From the NCBI GenBank assembly GCA_964057195.1, contig OZ059839.1:3348001-3412000 (forward strand): 64,000 bases of DNA, given 5' to 3'. The notes under the pieces are model-generated. The model was not told the origin of the DNA. It did no database searches and saw nothing but the letters and a program-made list of their open reading frames with translations. The DNA comes from Orthosia cruda. Lineage: Eukaryota; Arthropoda; Insecta; Lepidoptera; Noctuidae. Made by a program: the position numbers and the translations under genes. This document shows positions 29,130-39,574 of the stretch, piece by piece; within the stretch, counting starts at the first letter, position 1, and every line of letters starts with the position of its first letter.

Positions 29130-29290
29130 GTTCGCTACAGTCGTGTTGAATTGCTCTCCTATCGCACTATGAGAGTGAGGAACAGAGAGTCGGCCTGGGT
29201 TTGCGTTATAATTTCTCCTGCGGCGATGGCTATTCTCCGCTAAGATTGGGCGCCGCGGAATTTAGTCAGCAGGACTATTATTATGAGTGT
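29130..29290 (+). repeat. Dispersed repeat, single copy here
   Basis: AGAGTCGGCCTGGGTTTGCG, ATTTCTCCTGCGGCGATGGC, AAGATTGGGCGCCGCGG and CAGGACTATTATTATGA form a sequence I recall as a common lepidopteran repeat, often seen next to genes. Class unknown. Confidence 0.4.
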
Positions 29291-29454
29291 AAATAAAAAG
29301 GGCCTTTGATCAAATTATTAAGGAACCCCTTCTTAGTTGACGTATTTTATGACGCAAATGGAGTTGGCTAGATACCTACTTGGAAAACTACAATCTTCTG
29401 AAGCTTGACCCATGCTAAAACAAACAAATGCAGCACTATATGCTAAAAATTCGG

Positions 29455-29820
29455 TTAAAAATAAAATGACTTTCATAACAAAACATTACAAAGCGAAAAA
29501 TAACTTTCTTTTCGGAAGTCGGTGTCTTTGGTACCTATTTTTTTCGTTATTGACACCGACTGCCGAAAAAGGAGTTATTTTTCAAAAAATAATATATTTA
29601 ATAATTAATTAATACACCTTATAATTATTACCGCGAAAATAAAAATTATTAAGGATAACTTAAAAATTGCTCGGAACTCTAAATAGAACCACGAAAGAAG
29701 CATGAACTTTAAAAAAAAAGAATCATCAAAATCAGTTCATATTTGGCGGAAACATACAAAATAAAACACAGTTGAATTGAGAACCTCCTCCTTTGAAGTC
29801 GGTTGATAGAGCAATAAGAA
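29455..29820. repeat. GACTTCC repeat fragments
   Basis: A decayed foldback (CATTACAAAGCGAAAAATAA, TCGGAAGTCGGTGTC, TGACACCGACTGCCGAAAA) at 29475-29585 and an end fragment (GAATTGAGAACCTCCTCC, TTTGAAGTCGGTTG) at 29690-29812. Confidence 0.6.
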
Positions 29821-30139
29821 TAATGTACGATTTTGTATTGGGATATATTTCTAGTCTCTAAATAGTATTAAAAAAGTCGCTGTCGCCCCTGTTTGTTTTG
29901 CCGCGAATTTCTTCTAAAGCACGCAATGGATTTTGATACGGTTTTCACTAAAGAAAGAACTATAAATGAAGAAGGTTTTTGTATAATAATCTCCTTATCG
30001 CAAAGTATTTGTAGTCAGTGCAGCATGTCTTACTTCAAACATCTCTATCAGCAGTTATCCCTATAGTCACCTCCTGTCTAGCCAAAGCAACACACAATTT
30101 TGTAATCTTCTTTCTTTCAATCCATCTATTGTTTATTTC

Positions 30140-30266
30140 GGGCCGATTTCACCGATGAAACTAAATACAGCTTTCTGTGACAGCTGAGAAACTACCAATC
30201 ACAACGCTTGCAAAAACTAAGTTTAGTTGAACTAATCGCGATTCATTTCATTGGTGAAATCGGTCC
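30140..30266. mobile_element. Short MITE
   Basis: Ends GGGCCGATTTCACCGATGAA and (inverse) GGACCGATTTCACCAATGAA. Length 127 bases, no coding capacity, no clear target duplication. Confidence 0.7.
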
Positions 30267-30424
30267 TTAGTCTTCCTAAGAAAGAATTTAGACAATAAGA
30301 TTAGGTACGAGATATAAAAAAACTGATTGCGAAAAGGAATGTCTTTTTTATCACGGACTTTCCCAAGTACCTCTGTATTATTTATTTGTTTAGAACTGGA
30401 ATTGGAAATTTTCTATGATTCTAT

Positions 30425-30492
30425 TTTTGTACTTTATCTTGGACATCGCCAACAACGGTGAAGGAAAACCAGGACTTATTACCTAATATACC
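30425..30492 (+). repeat. tRNA-SINE internal fragment
   Basis: TTGTACTTTATCTTGGACAT, CAACGGTGAAGGAAAA and CCAGGACTTATTA match the middle of the family at 49990-50090 (inverted there). Lies 30 bases before a 5S-SINE. Confidence 0.6.
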
Positions 30493-30521
30493 ATTTTGAG
30501 CAAGCGTGGTAATTGTCCAAA

Positions 30522-30885
30522 GAAGAGCTCGTGGCTAAATAATAACAGCCGCACTGGTCAATCATCAAGGTTAAGCAACGCTTGACGAGGTCACTCCGTG
30601 GATGGGTGACCATTTCAACATACCGAGTTTCCTCCGTGCCTCGGAAAGCACGTAAAGCCGTTGGTCCCGGCTGTCATTTGAAGATCTTTGACAGTCGTTA
30701 CGGGTAGTCAGAAGCTTGAGATCTGACACCAGTCTTGCCAAGGGGTATCGTGTTACCCAGTTATTGGGTTGTGGAGGTCAGATAGGCAGTCGCTCCATGT
30801 AAAACACTACTAGTATTCAGCTGAATCCGAAAATACTGGAGGTAGACCCCAATATAGTTGGAAAAAAGGCTAGGCAGATTGATTA
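30522..30885 (+). repeat. 5S-SINE, full length
   Basis: GAAGAGCTCGTGGCTAAATA, then ATCATCAAGGTTAAGCAACG and CCGTGGATGGGTGACCA (5S-like), a GGTCCCGGCTGTCATTTG body and a GAAAAAAGGCTAGGCAG tail. Compared with 2507 the C-box-like word GGATGGGTGACC is intact. No target duplication recognised. Confidence 0.85.
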
Positions 30886-31084
30886 ACAGTGGGCCCTATC
30901 AGAATATCAGCGCAGCGTTATTTTCTTTTTAATATCATTGCACATGCTGAGATAGGAGCCTTTTTGGTCTCGCACGGGGTTATTTATTTTTTATTATTGT
31001 TTGTGTTTTGCTTATCTCGTGTCTCCTGTGCGGGTCACAAATAAAAAAAAAATCTTTCTTTCTTTTTTCTTTCTAATTAATTCT

Positions 31085-31190
31085 CGTGCCTTGATTGTAA
31101 GTGAAGAGGCCTATGCTCTGCAATGGGACAGCAACATGCTGGTGTTATTATTACCTGACTTCTGAAGGAAGGTAATAATAACACCAGTTG
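31085..31190 (+). repeat. RTE-like tail followed by an 18-bp perfect hairpin
   Basis: GAGGCCTATGCTCTGCAATG and GGACAGCAACATGCTGG form the last bases of another RTE-like element. CTGGTGTTATTATTACCT (31139-31156) and AGGTAATAATAACACCAG (31170-31187) are perfect inverses that bridge it to the GACTGC-type sequence downstream. Confidence 0.55.
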
Positions 31191-31560
31191 ATGTTTATCA
31201 GTCTATGCATGTATGTGCCTACGTGGCGTTCTAGAAACCAAATTCGTTGCCCGATTTTTATGATTCTTACGTCAATCGAGTTGTCTTAACCTCGCGTCTC
31301 TTGCGAGTAAAATACAAAACAAAAGACATAAAGACATGACAGTCCTAAAAAGTTCACCACTGCGACCACCAGACGCCATATTGACAAATAAAAAAGTCGG
31401 CGATCTATGTCAAGTGGTGTATCGTTGAATAGGTATTTAATTGTGCTATGCAGTCTGAGGATTCGCGAGCTTTCTAACCAAAACCTTATGTATCCTCCGA
31501 CTGCATCGCAAAATTGTCTTCTTGTTTACATCTTTTTAGTTCGTTTCATAACCATGATTT
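31190..31560 (+). repeat. GACTGC repeat, decayed
   Basis: GTTTATCAGTCTATGCATGT, GTGGCGTTCTAGAAACCA, CTTACGTCAATCGAG and, at 31440-31545, the decayed end hairpin (ATGTATCCTCCGACTGCAT, GTCTTCTTGTTTAC). Confidence 0.6.
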
Positions 31561-31844
31561 TTTAAATCTGCATTTTTTATTTTATTGTTAGGATTAGATT
31601 GTTAAATAATGATTTCTCATACCTTCACTAACTGGATGAACCCGCCACCTCCATGTTAGTTATTTTGGTAGTTAACTTGGGATAAAAACACTGGGCTTGG
31701 CCATTTGTTAGGTTAACAATTTTATTGATGAAAAAACGCATTTAACCGATATTTGAAACCGTTGGTTAGTATATTTAACCATTGGTTGACTTAACTACGG
31801 ATCAAAAAAACTGGATCTTAATCGGAAATATAAACTGTAGGTAC

Positions 31845-32020
31845 ATAGGCTCTAGATAGGTGACATTAAATCAACGAAAGCGATTGGGTAAATGTCAAAA
31901 ATGTATAGGAATGTCAAACGCCATCGAAATGCCACGTGATCAATCCCTTACACCTTCGAATTTTGACCATCGACATCGCTCACACGGCTCACACCGAATG
32001 ACACTTATCTAGAGCCTCTG
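31845..32020 (+). repeat. 158-unit, single dispersed copy
   Basis: GGCTCTAGATAGGTGACATT, AATCAACGAAAGCG, AAACGCCATCGAAATGCCAC and ATCTAGAGCCTCTG cover the whole monomer of the array at 10060, at lower identity. Confidence 0.75.
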
Positions 32021-32234
32021 TAACATTTTTTTTTTTTGGTTTTGCTCGTTTTGTGTATTTAGCCAGTGTCACGTTTAATTCGTTTAGTTCCAAAGGTTTA
32101 GTTTGGTTCCAAACCTTTGCACAAAATCTTTGTTTTGCATAAGAAAGCGGATTTAACTCATTTAAATGTTTTTTGGAATACTTGGCTAACGAGTCGGTCT
32201 TATGGCCAAGCTTAGCTGAGCTATCATTACTAGT

Positions 32235-32420
32235 ACCTGGGCGAGCGAGCTCTGCTGGGGTAAAAATAGAGAAAACGACATTTTCTAAAAATTAAACCTA
32301 GCTAGATCGATTTATCGTCCCCGAAACCCCCTGCATACTAAATTTCGTGAAAATTTTAGGAGCCGTGTCTGAGATTCAGATTATATATATATATACAAGA
32401 ATTGCTCGTTTAAAGGTATT
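32235..32420 (+). repeat. Dispersed repeat of CTAGTACC...GAGCGAGCTCTGCT type
   Basis: ACTAGTACCTGGGCGAGCGA and GCTCTGCTGGGG followed by ATTTCGTGAAAATTTTAGGA and GAATTGCTCGTTTAAAGGTA, a layout I recall from Lepidoptera. An AT run sits at 32384-32393. Single copy in the window. Confidence 0.4.
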
Positions 32421-33470
32421 AGAGATATACAATAACATTGTCAGCTCCAATTTACCAAGGTAACACATGTTTCAATGATACCGAATTTTCTCCAGTTGCA
32501 TAAACACTTGAGACACAAAACTACACCAATTTTACATCACAATGTTCACTAGAAATCAATATGCGAATAATTAAAACAGCCACTGAACTTTACTCGAAAA
32601 AATCCCGCCAAAAACGCCTGTTACATCTTGTAAAGTGATAATATGTATCCATGGACACAAATACGATCACTACTATTAAAGTCAGCTTACATTCAACTAG
32701 GAAAAAGCATACACCTTGCATAGTTCTACTTTCTTTCTCCTAAATGTACACTTTCATTATTTCAAACACAGCAATTACAGCTCACGAAATTAAGCCCTTC
32801 ATAGTAATAGAGAAAGTCCCATTAAAAACTTTTCAATGATTTCGGAGGAATGCGTATAGACGAAATGCCGAAAGGTTCATAGACTTGTTGTGCCCGCGGC
32901 TCCGTCGAATTTGCAGTTTTTAAATTCCATTGATGAAAAGCACAGACATAAATCTAACTAGATGACGCGATTGTATGTACTTCGCGCGCCAAAAATCGCT
33001 TATATATAGCATTATCGGCACCGGAACTCCACCGAAATCTAGAAAAAATACTGTTCATGCCATATTGAGCTGTAAAGAATGTATAGAGGCATTGTAAATG
33101 TTTTCTTTCATTGGTAAGTAAATTTGTTTTTAAATTGTTTGTGGAAAGTGGCATGCTTGGTTTTTCATACATATGGAGGGGCTTGCGTTACATATTTAGA
33201 TTTATGTCTCTGTGATGAAAAGTATGTAAGTTCTGTGGTATACCAAGGCATGAGAGATGCACCTTGTTTCAAATTTGGCTGAACTGGACTTTTAAAGTGT
33301 CACAAGTATTTGGAATCATTTAAAAAATGGATTGCCAACAATAGGAATGATGACGTAATGTTTTATAATCAGTCAGGTAGATTAATAAAAAATATTGGAC
33401 ACGTATTTTTTATTTTGACGCATAAACAAAATATAACGACGATGCAGTGTGTTGAAATTTCGAGAGACAT
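32421..33470. other. No recognised feature
   Basis: About 1 kb without a family match. The 72-codon minus frame at 32954-33172 and a stretch near 33235-33375 show no reliable motif. One of the few repeat-poor stretches of the window. Confidence 0.45.
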
Positions 33471-33471
33471 C

Positions 33472-33782
33472 ACTTTTTAGTGTTCCGTACCTAAAGGGTA
33501 AAAACGGGACCCTATTACTAAGACTCCGCGGTCCGTCCGCCTGTCTGTCTGTCTGTCCGTCTGACACCAGGATGTATCTCATGAACCGTGATAGCTAGGC
33601 AGTTGAAATTTAATCACGGATGATGTATTTCTGTTGCCACTATAACAACAAATACTAAAAACAGAATGAAATAAATATTTAAATGGGGCTCCCATACAAG
33701 AAACGTGACTTTTTTTGCAGTTTTTTGTGATAATGGTACGGAATCCTTCGTGCGCGAGCCCGACTCGCATTTGGCCGGTGTT
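33472..33782 (-). repeat. CCGGCCAAG repeat, type B, full length
   Basis: From AGTGTTCCGTACCTAAAGGG (tail) and GACTCCGCGGTCCGTCCG to GGTACGGAATCCTTCGTGCG and GACTCGCATTTGGCCGGT (head). The inverse of 19410-19707. Confidence 0.85.
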
Positions 33783-33789
33783 TTAGCAT

Positions 33790-34160
33790 AATTTTTACTC
33801 AAATCACAAGTGACGTTATAGGGCCCCCACTTCTGAATTTTAAGTCGCTTTATCTTTGTCAATTTTTATTAATTTGTTAGAACAAAAAATACACGTCCAA
33901 TATTTTTTGATAATCTAACTGATGGACTAAATAGAATTATTATTTTTTATAACAAGGCTGTTGCCTTCCTGCTACTCCATGCTTGTCATGCCATGACAAA
34001 AAAATAAGGATTTTATTTTTTCACTGGGAGCCCTCATTCATTTTTCAAAATAAAAGTTTAAGTTACTCCTTATAACATCAGCTGTCTGCTATTGAAAGTC
34101 CCATCAAAATGGGTCCAACCGTTTCAGAGATTACAAACAGACAGACAGTCGGGAAAAATA
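33790..34160. other. Unassigned spacer
   Basis: 34075-34150 (AAAATGGGTCCAACCGTTTC, AGAGATTACAAACAGACAGA) resembles the tail portion of CTAGCTG-like repeats; the rest is unassigned. Confidence 0.35.
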
Positions 34161-34164
34161 AAAA

Positions 34165-34692
34165 AACCGGCCAAGTGCGAGTCGGACTCGCGCACCGAGG
34201 GTTCCGTACAAACCTCAGCTTAAAGGTATTTGATATGAATTTCAAAGTAATACCTCTACGCGTTCATGAGAAAAGGGGTAGTAGGTAGTTTAAAATTATT
34301 AAAAATATTTTTATTCTATGATATAACTAAAAATTTACGGTTTTCGCAATTATTGCTTTATCTGTGCTATAAGACGTTGCTTCGTACCAAATTTCGAGAT
34401 TCCGAGTTTACGGTAAGTACCCTGTAGGTTTTGATTCCCTTGTGAGTGTCAAAAATTTGCGTAAATTGGCGGCATAACCGGCTGTATCTTTTGATTGCGT
34501 TGGCTTAGAAGTTTGATTTTTTCACAGCTTTAAGGGACAGTAGATTTGATATAAATTTCAGCTCACCTTAGATACCTCCACGCGTTCCTAAGAAAATGGT
34601 CTTGACAGACAGACAGACAGACGGACGGACGACAACAAAGTGATTTAACAAAGTGGTTCTGTTTTTTCCTGTCGAGGTACGGAACCCTAAAA
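34165..34692 (+). repeat. CCGGCCAAG repeat, type A, full length
   Basis: AACCGGCCAAGTGCGAGTCG at the head, GGTATTTGATATGAATTTCA, GACGTTGCTTCGTACCAAAT, an ACAGACAGACAGACGG run and the tail GGTACGGAACCCTAAAAA. Same ends as type B but an unrelated interior. Confidence 0.85.
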
Positions 34693-34855
34693 ATGAGTTA
34701 TTAAGTACCGTATATTGTATGTTTTATATGCATTTAGTAAAATACTGTTATTATGACATCACAAACATACACTTTAATTTTATTTACTTGTATGTATTTG
34801 CTTAAAGTATAAATAAATAACTCGTTTTGAGTCACAACAAGTGCAATATCTTTTT

Positions 34856-35400
34856 ACACGGCTGCCGAAGGAGGGTAATGTGTTTATCAGTCTATGTATG
34901 TATGTTTGTTCCTATGTGGCGTTCTAGAGACCAAACGCATTAGCCGATTTTCATGCTTCTTACGTCAATCGATTCATCTTAACCCTGCGAGTGTCACTGG
35001 CTACATTAAAATTGGTAAATAGAAAAATAGCAGATTATGGTCACCATATTGTGAAGGCCTAATTTTTTTTTCTACCTGTCCCATCGTGTTGGGTATCAAA
35101 ATAAAGGGTTTTAAGAGATGATTTCAAAAATATATAATACTTATATGTTTAAATGTACTTAATCATAAAAAAAAAAACTAAAAAGTTATAAATAAAAAAG
35201 TTAATTACTAAAATCAAGAAATCCCGACTGCTTAAAACACGAACTAAAAAGACGTTAACAAGAAGAAAACCATGCTGTGCAGTCGGAGGATACATCTGGT
35301 TTTGGTCAGCCAGCTCGCCAATATGTATCCTCCCCTCCGACTGCACAGCATGATTTTCTTCTTGTTTACGTTTTTTTAATTCGCTTTTCATGCAGTCGGA
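34856..35400 (+). mobile_element. GACTGC repeat, nearly full length
   Basis: Left GGCTGCCGAAGGAGGGTAAT, GTGGCGTTCTAGAGACCAAA, CTTACGTCAATCG; then the 3' foldback 35222-35395: CCCGACTGCTTAAAACACGA ... CATGCTGTGCAGTCGGAGGA and its inverse, ending TTCATGCAGTCGGA. The minus frame at 35149-35391 is the palindrome read through. Confidence 0.75.
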
Positions 35401-35500
35401 ATATTTTCAACAAAAAAATTTAACCGACTTCCAAAGCAAAACACTAGAAATAACTTTGTTTTCCGAAGTCGGTGTCGAAAACGAAATAATAGGTACCAAA
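35401..35500 (+). repeat. GACTTCC foldback arm
   Basis: TTTAACCGACTTCCAAAGCA and TTTGTTTTCCGAAGTCGGTG, one arm of the foldback family, starting with TTTAA right after the GACTGC element. Confidence 0.6.
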
Positions 35501-35873
35501 TACAACGACTTTAGCAGTAGTTTTTTTATTTATGTACTCGATAGACAACGTAAACGTTCTCTTATGTCAACTTGTATGAAAAACAAAATGTTTTCCCTTA
35601 CTGTCACCAGACGGCGCTGCACGAGTTCCAATACAAATTCACGTTTACGTTAACGCGATCGAGCACGTGTAGAAACTCGCACTATGCATTAGCTGCATTA
35701 TGACCACCTGTGACCCATCAGCCTTCGAACCAATTAGCCTTCAAATCAATTGACTGGCATAATCTAGGCTCGCTCACTCCATCGTACGTAGACCTCATCC
35801 ATCGTTTGACGAGACGAGATCGAGTTCAAGGAAGGTTATTAGGATTGCAAAGGCAAGTGCAGTGGTCCTTTTT
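35501..35873. other. No recognised feature
   Basis: A sequence of mixed composition (TCGATAGACAACGTAAACGT ... inverse words ACGTTTACGTTAACGCGATC at 35640) suggests a further inverted-repeat element but I could not define its ends. Confidence 0.3.
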
Positions 35874-36420
35874 ACCCGACTGCCGAAGGGGGGAAATGTG
35901 TTTATCAGTCTATTGTTCCTATGTGGCGTTCTAGAGACCAAACGCGTTGGCCGATTTTGATGGTTCTTACGTCAATCGATACGTCTTAAGTGTGAGTGTC
36001 ACTGGCTACATTAAAATTGGAAAAGATATAAATGGCGGATTTTGGGCGCCATTTTGTGGGTTTTTTTTTCCTTCCAAACCCATCTTGTGGGGTTAATAAA
36101 GGGTTATAAGAGGTGATTTCAAAAATATATGACACTTATGTGTTTAAATGTACCTAATTCAGAAAAAAGTTAACTAAAAAGTTGTAAATAAAAAAAGTTA
36201 ATTTAAAAATCAAAAATCCGACTGCTTAAAAAGCGAACTAAAAACACTTAAACAAGAAGAAATTCATGCTGTGCGGAGGATACGTCTGGTTTTGGTCAGC
36301 CAGCTCGCGAAAATGTATCCTCCGACTGCACAGCATGAATTTCTTCTTGTTTAAGTGTTTTTAGTTCGCTTTTTAAGCAGTCGGGTTTTTGATTTTTAAA
36401 TTAACTTTTTTTTCTTATTA
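35874..36420 (+). mobile_element. GACTGC repeat, full length
   Basis: Starts ACCCGACTGCCGAAGGGGGG and ends GCTTTTTAAGCAGTCGGGTT. Left-hand body as at 34856 and 59955 (GGCCGATTTTGATGGTTCTT, GGCGGATTTTGGGCGCCATT). The 3' foldback (36216-36388) has about 80-base arms from CCGACTGCTTAAAAAGCGAA to TGAATTTCTTCTTGTTTAAG. Non-coding. Confidence 0.85.
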
Positions 36421-36585
36421 TTGATAGTCTCGCGTTTGACTACTATCTCACCTGATGGCAAGGAATATAGGTTGACAGTGGAGCACGCTTGCCTTGAAGT
36501 AACCTTGACTTTAAGACTCCTAGGTTTTAGCTATCGGAGAACACAGACTCCGGCAGGGAAGTCTGTACGCACAATGCTACAGACT
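36421..36585 (-). pseudogene. Jockey/CR1-like LINE 3' end
   Basis: Inverse of the family tail: GATAGTCTCGCGTTTGACTA, ATCTCACCTGATGGCAAGGA, and CAGACTCCGGCAGGGAAGT, which encodes a version of SLPESVF on the minus strand. The plus frame at 36421-36684 is its shadow. Confidence 0.7.
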
Positions 36586-36964
36586 ATGTCCTATTTGCTG
36601 GAGTACCTCAGATGTCCGTTTACCTGCACCCTTGATGACTTAAACAACGCCTCCGATGCTGCAATTAACGTGACCACCTACTGATGCCAAACAGAATGAT
36701 TAAATATGTATCGCGACACGAAAGAAAGAAATAATAAAAAAGCAAAAGTTTGAAATAGGTTTACCTATACATTTATTAATTTAAAGAAATAATACGGAGA
36801 AATAAAGAAAGAAAATACATTTGTTTGGCAAAAACATAAAAGCACACAAGTTTTCAAGACCAAAGAGAGAAAAATTAAGTTTTTTTTTGTGGTTTAAAAA
36901 GCCCAATTTGCCAACAATCCATCCTTACATCCGTCTGAGTGTATTCTTTTTTTTTACTGAGTTT

Positions 36965-37235
36965 TTATATTATGCTAGCTTCTGCCCGCGGCTTTGCCCG
37001 TTAAAAAAGATTTTTATCATCAAAAGGGTACACACTATCGGGATAAAAACTATCCTGTCCTTCCCAAGGTTTCAAACTGCCTCCAAATGTACCAAATTTC
37101 ATCAAAATCGGTTCAGTGGTTTAAGAGTGAAAAGTTAACAGATAGATATAATTTTAGTATGGACTAGTAAAGACTAGTCTATACTGATACCCTGGGCAGG
37201 ACAGAATAGTTTTTATCCTGATAGTACCTATTCTA
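36965..37235. repeat. CTAGCTG-like repeat, two copies facing each other
   Basis: The plus copy (TATGCTAGCTTCTGCCCGCG, CGGGATAAAAACTATCCTGT, ATCAAAATCGGTTCAG) ends near 37160. The inverse of its middle (GGACAGAATAGTTTTTATCC) is at 37199-37218, giving a large imperfect inverted repeat. Confidence 0.6.
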
Positions 37236-37319
37236 TATATTTTTATATAAAAAGTCAGTAAAAAGAATAAACTTAGTGGCTTTTGATGAAGCCTCGTGTC
37301 TGGAACTAAGTTAGATTGA

Positions 37320-37720
37320 GGGTACTCCAATGACCCACAATACGATTGAGGAGCCACTTCCTAAACAATGCCTTACCTCTTATCTCTGTGCAACAACATC
37401 TGCACTTTGAATGACCTTTACTAGGCCAATTGTTGGGCAATAAATCGAACACTTCGGGCAGCCGGAGCGCGCCATCTACGCTGCACACACATCTGCATGA
37501 CCCACCCGGCATTGGTGTGTGAATGCGGAGCGCAGCGCCGGCGCAGCGTAGCGGCGGTGACGCGGCGTGGTTCGGCGAACCACTCGCTTCCACGGGTTCC
37601 ACCAAGACAGTCGACACCTTTCAACTTAAACCCATATTATTTGTCCGGTACAGTTGTATTCAAATATAATGGAATAAAACCAACGCTTATAAAATACAGT
37701 CCGCATAATTTCATCCACGA
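37320..37720 (-). repeat. GC-rich repeat, copy 1 (pair with 41800-42190)
   Basis: Shares CGCTGCACACACATCTGC, CGGCATTGGTGTGTGA, CGAACCACTCGCTTCCACGG and TTATAAAATACAGTCC with 41800-42190. On the minus strand both copies give VEPVEASGS near the start of an open frame, then different reading because of indels. The start of a B-box-like word (GTTCGATTT) is on the minus strand at 37440-37450. Could be a SINE or the LTR-like part of a larger element. Minus orientation chosen from the open frames only. Confidence 0.55.
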
Positions 37721-37724
37721 GTTC

Positions 37725-39570
37725 ACATATTTCTTCAAGGACCTCGCAGTTTTATTTTAAAAAGTAACTGTCTCCGAAGAGAAGGAACATCTACTTCTAT
37801 CTCGAATCTCTTCAGAGCAGTCATCAGCAGTGGCAGTTCCTGCAGGAGTCATCATCCTGGTCAGGAGACTTTTCCTAGCAGCCGCACACGCCCAGAGGAA
37901 GAAGCTGCCCACTGGTGTCGGACGTCGGACCCGTCCAACGTTAGAGTCATCGTCACGGAAAAAAAAGAACAAAAAATAGCCGATCATCATTAACCCAGTG
38001 GACAGTTTAAATATTCTGTGAGTTCGTTCCAATTTGTCCCTTATTTATTATCTTTTTCCGTCATATTTAACTATGTTTAAATAGCGATATTTAAGTGAGT
38101 GCTATCATAAAAACTTCATTTAAGTCTCATTGTTACAATCACCTTATTTCACAGCCTGACATTTCTTCAATATCATATTTCCTGCTTAAAATCTGTAATC
38201 AGTCATTTCCATACCACATTTAAACCCTAGTTTACCTGGTGTGCCCAAAATTACACAATTTACCCAATTGGGTCCACGGGACTCCTTTCTTATAAATCAT
38301 TGATTTTGTTTAAAATAAAAACAAAAATTTATAAAATCTAACGGACATTATACTAATAGGCTTACATATTAAATTTTATTTTATTTACGTAACCGCAAGA
38401 CGGTTACAATAGAAAAAAATAAATGTCGACTTCTGGGTGCTAACTAAAATACAATTATAAATTATATTCAACTTTTTTTTGAATATACACTCTATCATAT
38501 AAATATATTTTTTAAACTGAATTAGATATTTTAAATAATAAAAAAACGTGCAGCGATTATACTCCTTATCTTCATACACCATTTTGCATTCACATCTGAA
38601 CTGCTTGCATCTCTGACGAAGTCCTATGTTTCCACGTGGCTTGAGTCAGGTGAGCACTCTGAACACAATTCATAATCACAAGGAATGCTCCCACCTTCAG
38701 AATTCGTTTGACACTATTACCTATTGTAGTCCACCATGTTGCTCTCGCACTTCATGTTTGGTTTTCTTATCATCACATAATACGAGCCAGTTTTGCAAAA
38801 AAAAAAAATGTCACAGAAATACCCCCTATGAGTCCGGTGGACTCCTTAGACATAATTACTCACCTATACGTAAGACGCAGGCACCCGTCCTCTTCACCCC
38901 GTGCCTAGTACGGTACTTCAAGAAGGTACTAGGATGCACGAAAACAAAACTGCGATATTTAAGTTTTTAGACCAATATCATACTTTGAGCGGAGTCCCTG
39001 GGACCTAACAGATAAATTAAGGATTAATTTGTTTACGCTATTCTTCACCACTTATCTGTAACAGCTGATCGCTTGAAGACAAACAAGGTACCTTTGCGCA
39101 GTTGACCCTTTGTTTGCATCGGTCTGAGTCATTCATACCACATTAGCAAGTTAGTTATGCGATTACTATACATTTGTAAGTTTGCTCATTTACGAGTATA
39201 TCGATTGCTGACGAAAAAGTTAAAACTCGTTATAAAATGCACCGTTTGAAATCAAAACTCAACGACTACCCGCGGCTATTTTATAAATTTCCTTAGCAAC
39301 AGAGCTGACTTAATAGGAACTTACAAGAACATAATACACTAAGTAATACTAATGTTGTATTCTAATTAAGACTAAAACCTTGTATGGGGGTAGTTTAGCG
39401 GGTATGGCGATGTAAATGAAAATGCTTACAACAAGGGGTTACAGTATAAACAGTTTCTAGAACACAGTTTATAGAATACTAATTAAAGAGCAGCAGCACT
39501 TACCCTTATAGTTATTTATTGAGCCTCGATCAATGATGGACTGACTTTGATGGCATAAGCCACTATTTAT
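37725..39570. other. No recognised feature
   Basis: About 1.8 kb of AT-rich sequence. Open frames at 37757-38032 (minus) and 38626-38970 (plus) have no recognised motif and no second copy. No long inverted repeats seen. Could include unassigned host non-coding DNA. Confidence 0.4.
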
Positions 39571-39574
39571 AACC

